From contig NC_013959.1 of assembly GCF_000025705.1 (NCBI RefSeq), positions 859,063-923,062 of the forward strand: 64,000 nt of DNA. Direction: 5' to 3'. Below the pieces are notes generated by a model. That model ran no database searches, had not been told where the DNA came from, and saw nothing but the letters and a program-made list of their open reading frames with translations. This DNA comes from Sideroxydans lithotrophicus ES-1. GTDB lineage: Bacteria; Pseudomonadota; Gammaproteobacteria; Burkholderiales; Gallionellaceae. The stretch's first letter is position 1, and the number at the start of each line of letters is the position of its first letter. A program made the position numbers and the translations under genes. Below, piece by piece: positions 62,405-64,000 of the stretch.

Positions 62405-64000
62405 TCAGTGAACGTGCCATAGCGCTTTCAGGTAGATCGTGCGTTGCGGCACGACCGGGAGAGACGGCATGTAATCCGGATATATCTGAAGCTGATTTCC
62501 GGAAAGCAGATTCTGCAAGGTGAGCGAAAGTTCGAGTGCCTCGTTCACCTGTTCGGAATAGCGCAGATCCAGCTCGGTCCTGGCATTGATGGGCATCGTA
62601 CCAGGCAAGCCGGAAATGTACCCGGTGTTGGAAAGGCCGCCGATCCTGCGCCACCAGAGATCGAAGTGGCGTTCCTCGGTGATATCGTACGAGGAGCGAA
62701 TCGAACCCTGATAGTTCGGACTATTACCATACACGACGCCGTTGTTGTTGGGGCCACCGTCCAGCCACATGCGCGAAGCGTTGACCTGCAAACGCCAGTC
62801 GGGCAGGGGATTCCACTCGGTGGATAGCTCGATGCCGCGCGTGCGCACCGACTCGGCATTCCCTCTCGGCATGGTCATGCACAATCCGGGTGAGCCTGCG
62901 GCCAATCCGAAGTTGGTCAGTGCTGCGGTACAGGCCGGATCCACGGAAATGCCCAACGCGCCGGCAACGCCGGGGTTGTTGGTGGTCATCGACGTGCCGG
63001 ACATGGTGTCGAAGATGCCGTCGTAATGGCTGACATAGACAGTGAGGTCGGAGTAGAAGGTCGGCGTCCACTGAGCCCGATGACCGGCCTCGATGGTGTG
63101 GACTTTCTCGTTGCCGAAGCTGGCCTGCTCGCCGGGGGCGGCGTAAATCAGTGTCGGCAACGGGACCGAGGCTGATGGTTGCATGGCTCCCGGATAAGCG
63201 CCGATGGTGCGGTTGACTACGCTTGGCGAACGTACCGTCTTCGACCAGGCAAGCCAGAACGATTGCCGTTCTGACGGCGTCCACAGCATGCGGATCGAGG
63301 GTTGCGGAGACGTTCCACCGAAGGTCTGGTTCTCGATCCGTACACCTGCCTGGAAACTGAAGCGGTGCGGGATCAGCGTCCATTCATCCTGCGCGAAGAT
63401 GCTGGCCAGACTGACGGTGATGTCCGGGCGCGATGAGGTCAGGAAACCGGTCGATCCCATGGTGTCCCGGTGTCTGCTCTGGCGGTAATTGCCGCCCCAT
63501 ACGATGTCATGCGCATCCCCGAGAGGAAAACGATGCTGGGCGTCGATATCCATCGTCGTGTGATTGTCGTAAGCACCGACGACCGATCCTCGATATTCCT
63601 CAATATAGGACTGGATGCGTACTTCGCCGCCGCCATCTGTCGATTTCTCGAAACGCCCAAGCAGGTCGCCGCCATTCTGTGTCGAAATGTAGGGGACAAG
63701 CCGTGCCGTGCCGTACTGGGCAAGATTGTATGTTGCCGCCGCGTCGAAAGTGGGGATGAGCCAGGGGTCGGCAGATTTGGTTTCGAAGACACGTCCGGTG
63801 AAAAGCCAGCGTGTGTCGATATTGACCGGCTTGTCGTAGCGGAAGGTCAGTGAAGTATCGTTCCAATAATCGGGGGCATCCATGCCGTTGAGTTCCTTGC
63901 CGCCATCGCGCTGCTGGTCGTTGGCAGTGATGCGAAAGGCCGATCCATCTTCCATTTTCATGCCGTAGCGCACCGCCAGTCCGGCTTTCCCGGTCGAAGT
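62405..64000 (-). CDS. TonB-dependent receptor, 5' part beyond window
   Basis: The frame is open from a stop at 62405 to the right edge, at least 531 residues, so the signal peptide and plug domain are outside. The visible part is an outer-membrane barrel: repeated strand signatures, AQDEWTLIPHRFSFQAGVRIENQTFGG, LAWSKTVRSPSVVNRTIGAYPG, and the C-terminal LPVVPQRTIYLKALWHVH ending near an aromatic residue. Ligand unknown, possibly a siderophore, haem or other chelate. It is first in an operon with yfiR and the GGDEF-EAL gene. Confidence 0.92.
   Translation of the reverse strand, partial: TSTGKAGLAVRYGMKMEDGSAFRITANDQQRDGGKELNGMDAPDYWNDTSLTFRYDKPVNIDTRWLFTGRVFETKSADPWLIPTFDAAATYNLAQYGTARLVPYISTQNGGDLLGRFEKSTDGGGEVRIQSYIEEYRGSVVGAYDNHTTMDIDAQHRFPLGDAHDIVWGGNYRQSRHRDTMGSTGFLTSSRPDITVSLASIFAQDEWTLIPHRFSFQAGVRIENQTFGGTSPQPSIRMLWTPSERQSFWLAWSKTVRSPSVVNRTIGAYPGAMQPSASVPLPTLIYAAPGEQASFGNEKVHTIEAGHRAQWTPTFYSDLTVYVSHYDGIFDTMSGTSMTTNNPGVAGALGISVDPACTAALTNFGLAAGSPGLCMTMPRGNAESVRTRGIELSTEWNPLPDWRLQVNASRMWLDGGPNNNGVVYGNSPNYQGSIRSSYDITEERHFDLWWRRIGGLSNTGYISGLPGTMPINARTELDLRYSEQVNEALELSLTLQNLLSGNQLQIYPDYMPSLPVVPQRTIYLKALWHVH

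Overview
The window looks like chromosomal DNA of a free-living, diazotrophic betaproteobacterium. Gene families, gene order and fairly high GC fit the Nitrosomonadales, possibly a Gallionella/Sideroxydans relative. That placement is an inference from overall character, not a computed assignment. No rRNA, tRNA, CRISPR array, phage or complete insertion sequence was seen.

Layout. 1-5.6 kb: a truncated membrane protein, a cation-efflux protein, an outer-membrane protein, a bacteriohemerythrin, a degenerate J-domain protein and three very small genes. 5.8-11 kb: a SIR2-like/hemerythrin pair behind a sigma54-type promoter, a metallo-hydrolase, and a PAS-GGDEF-EAL protein. 11-18.3 kb: draT divergent from nifHDK-nifT-ferredoxin-nafY and two small nif-linked genes, with a clear sigma54 promoter and NifA site. 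18.3-23 kb: HD-GYP protein, O-methyltransferase, a frameshifted lipoprotein peptidase and an AT-richer LprI/TPR protein. 23.3-28.3 kb: molybdate uptake and control (modA1, modE, modA2, modB, modC, GNAT) with two ModE-type operators. 28.3-38.9 kb: two further sigma54/NifA-type transcription units, first an LRV Fe-S protein with an unknown partner, then a long cofactor-assembly operon (nifE, nifN, nifX, an RseC-like gene, the NifX-associated gene, a DUF683-type gene, two ferredoxins, an unknown, nifZ, a SagB-like nitroreductase, an ankyrin protein, an unknown). 38.9-45.6 kb: ion transport and envelope genes (DUF389, Na+/H+ antiporter, PsiE, Pal-like lipoprotein, ClC). 45.7-49.9 kb: pyruvate phosphate dikinase, a nifF-type flavodoxin and an unknown gene under a sigma54-type promoter. 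50-59.4 kb: greB, an ECF sigma factor, small membrane and reductase genes, and a TetR-controlled RND efflux system. 59.3-64 kb: a c-di-GMP module (GGDEF-EAL, YfiR) beside a TonB-dependent receptor cut by the window edge.

How the parts fit. Molybdenum enters through ModABC under ModE. NifE/N/X, NafY, the NifX-associated protein and NifZ build or deliver FeMo-co and mature the P-cluster of NifDK. Flavodoxin and the ferredoxins are candidate electron donors. DraT can switch NifH off by ADP-ribosylating its conserved arginine. nifA, nifB, nifL, nifQ, nifS, nifU, nifV, nifW and draG are not in the window and must lie elsewhere.

The best candidates for undescribed biology are the SIR2-like/hemerythrin operon with a nif-type promoter, the unknown gene in front of nifF, the LRV partner gene, the SagB-ankyrin-unknown tail of the nif operon, palindromic repeats that have become coding sequence in nifN, and an A-AAA-AAC frameshift site in a lipoprotein peptidase.
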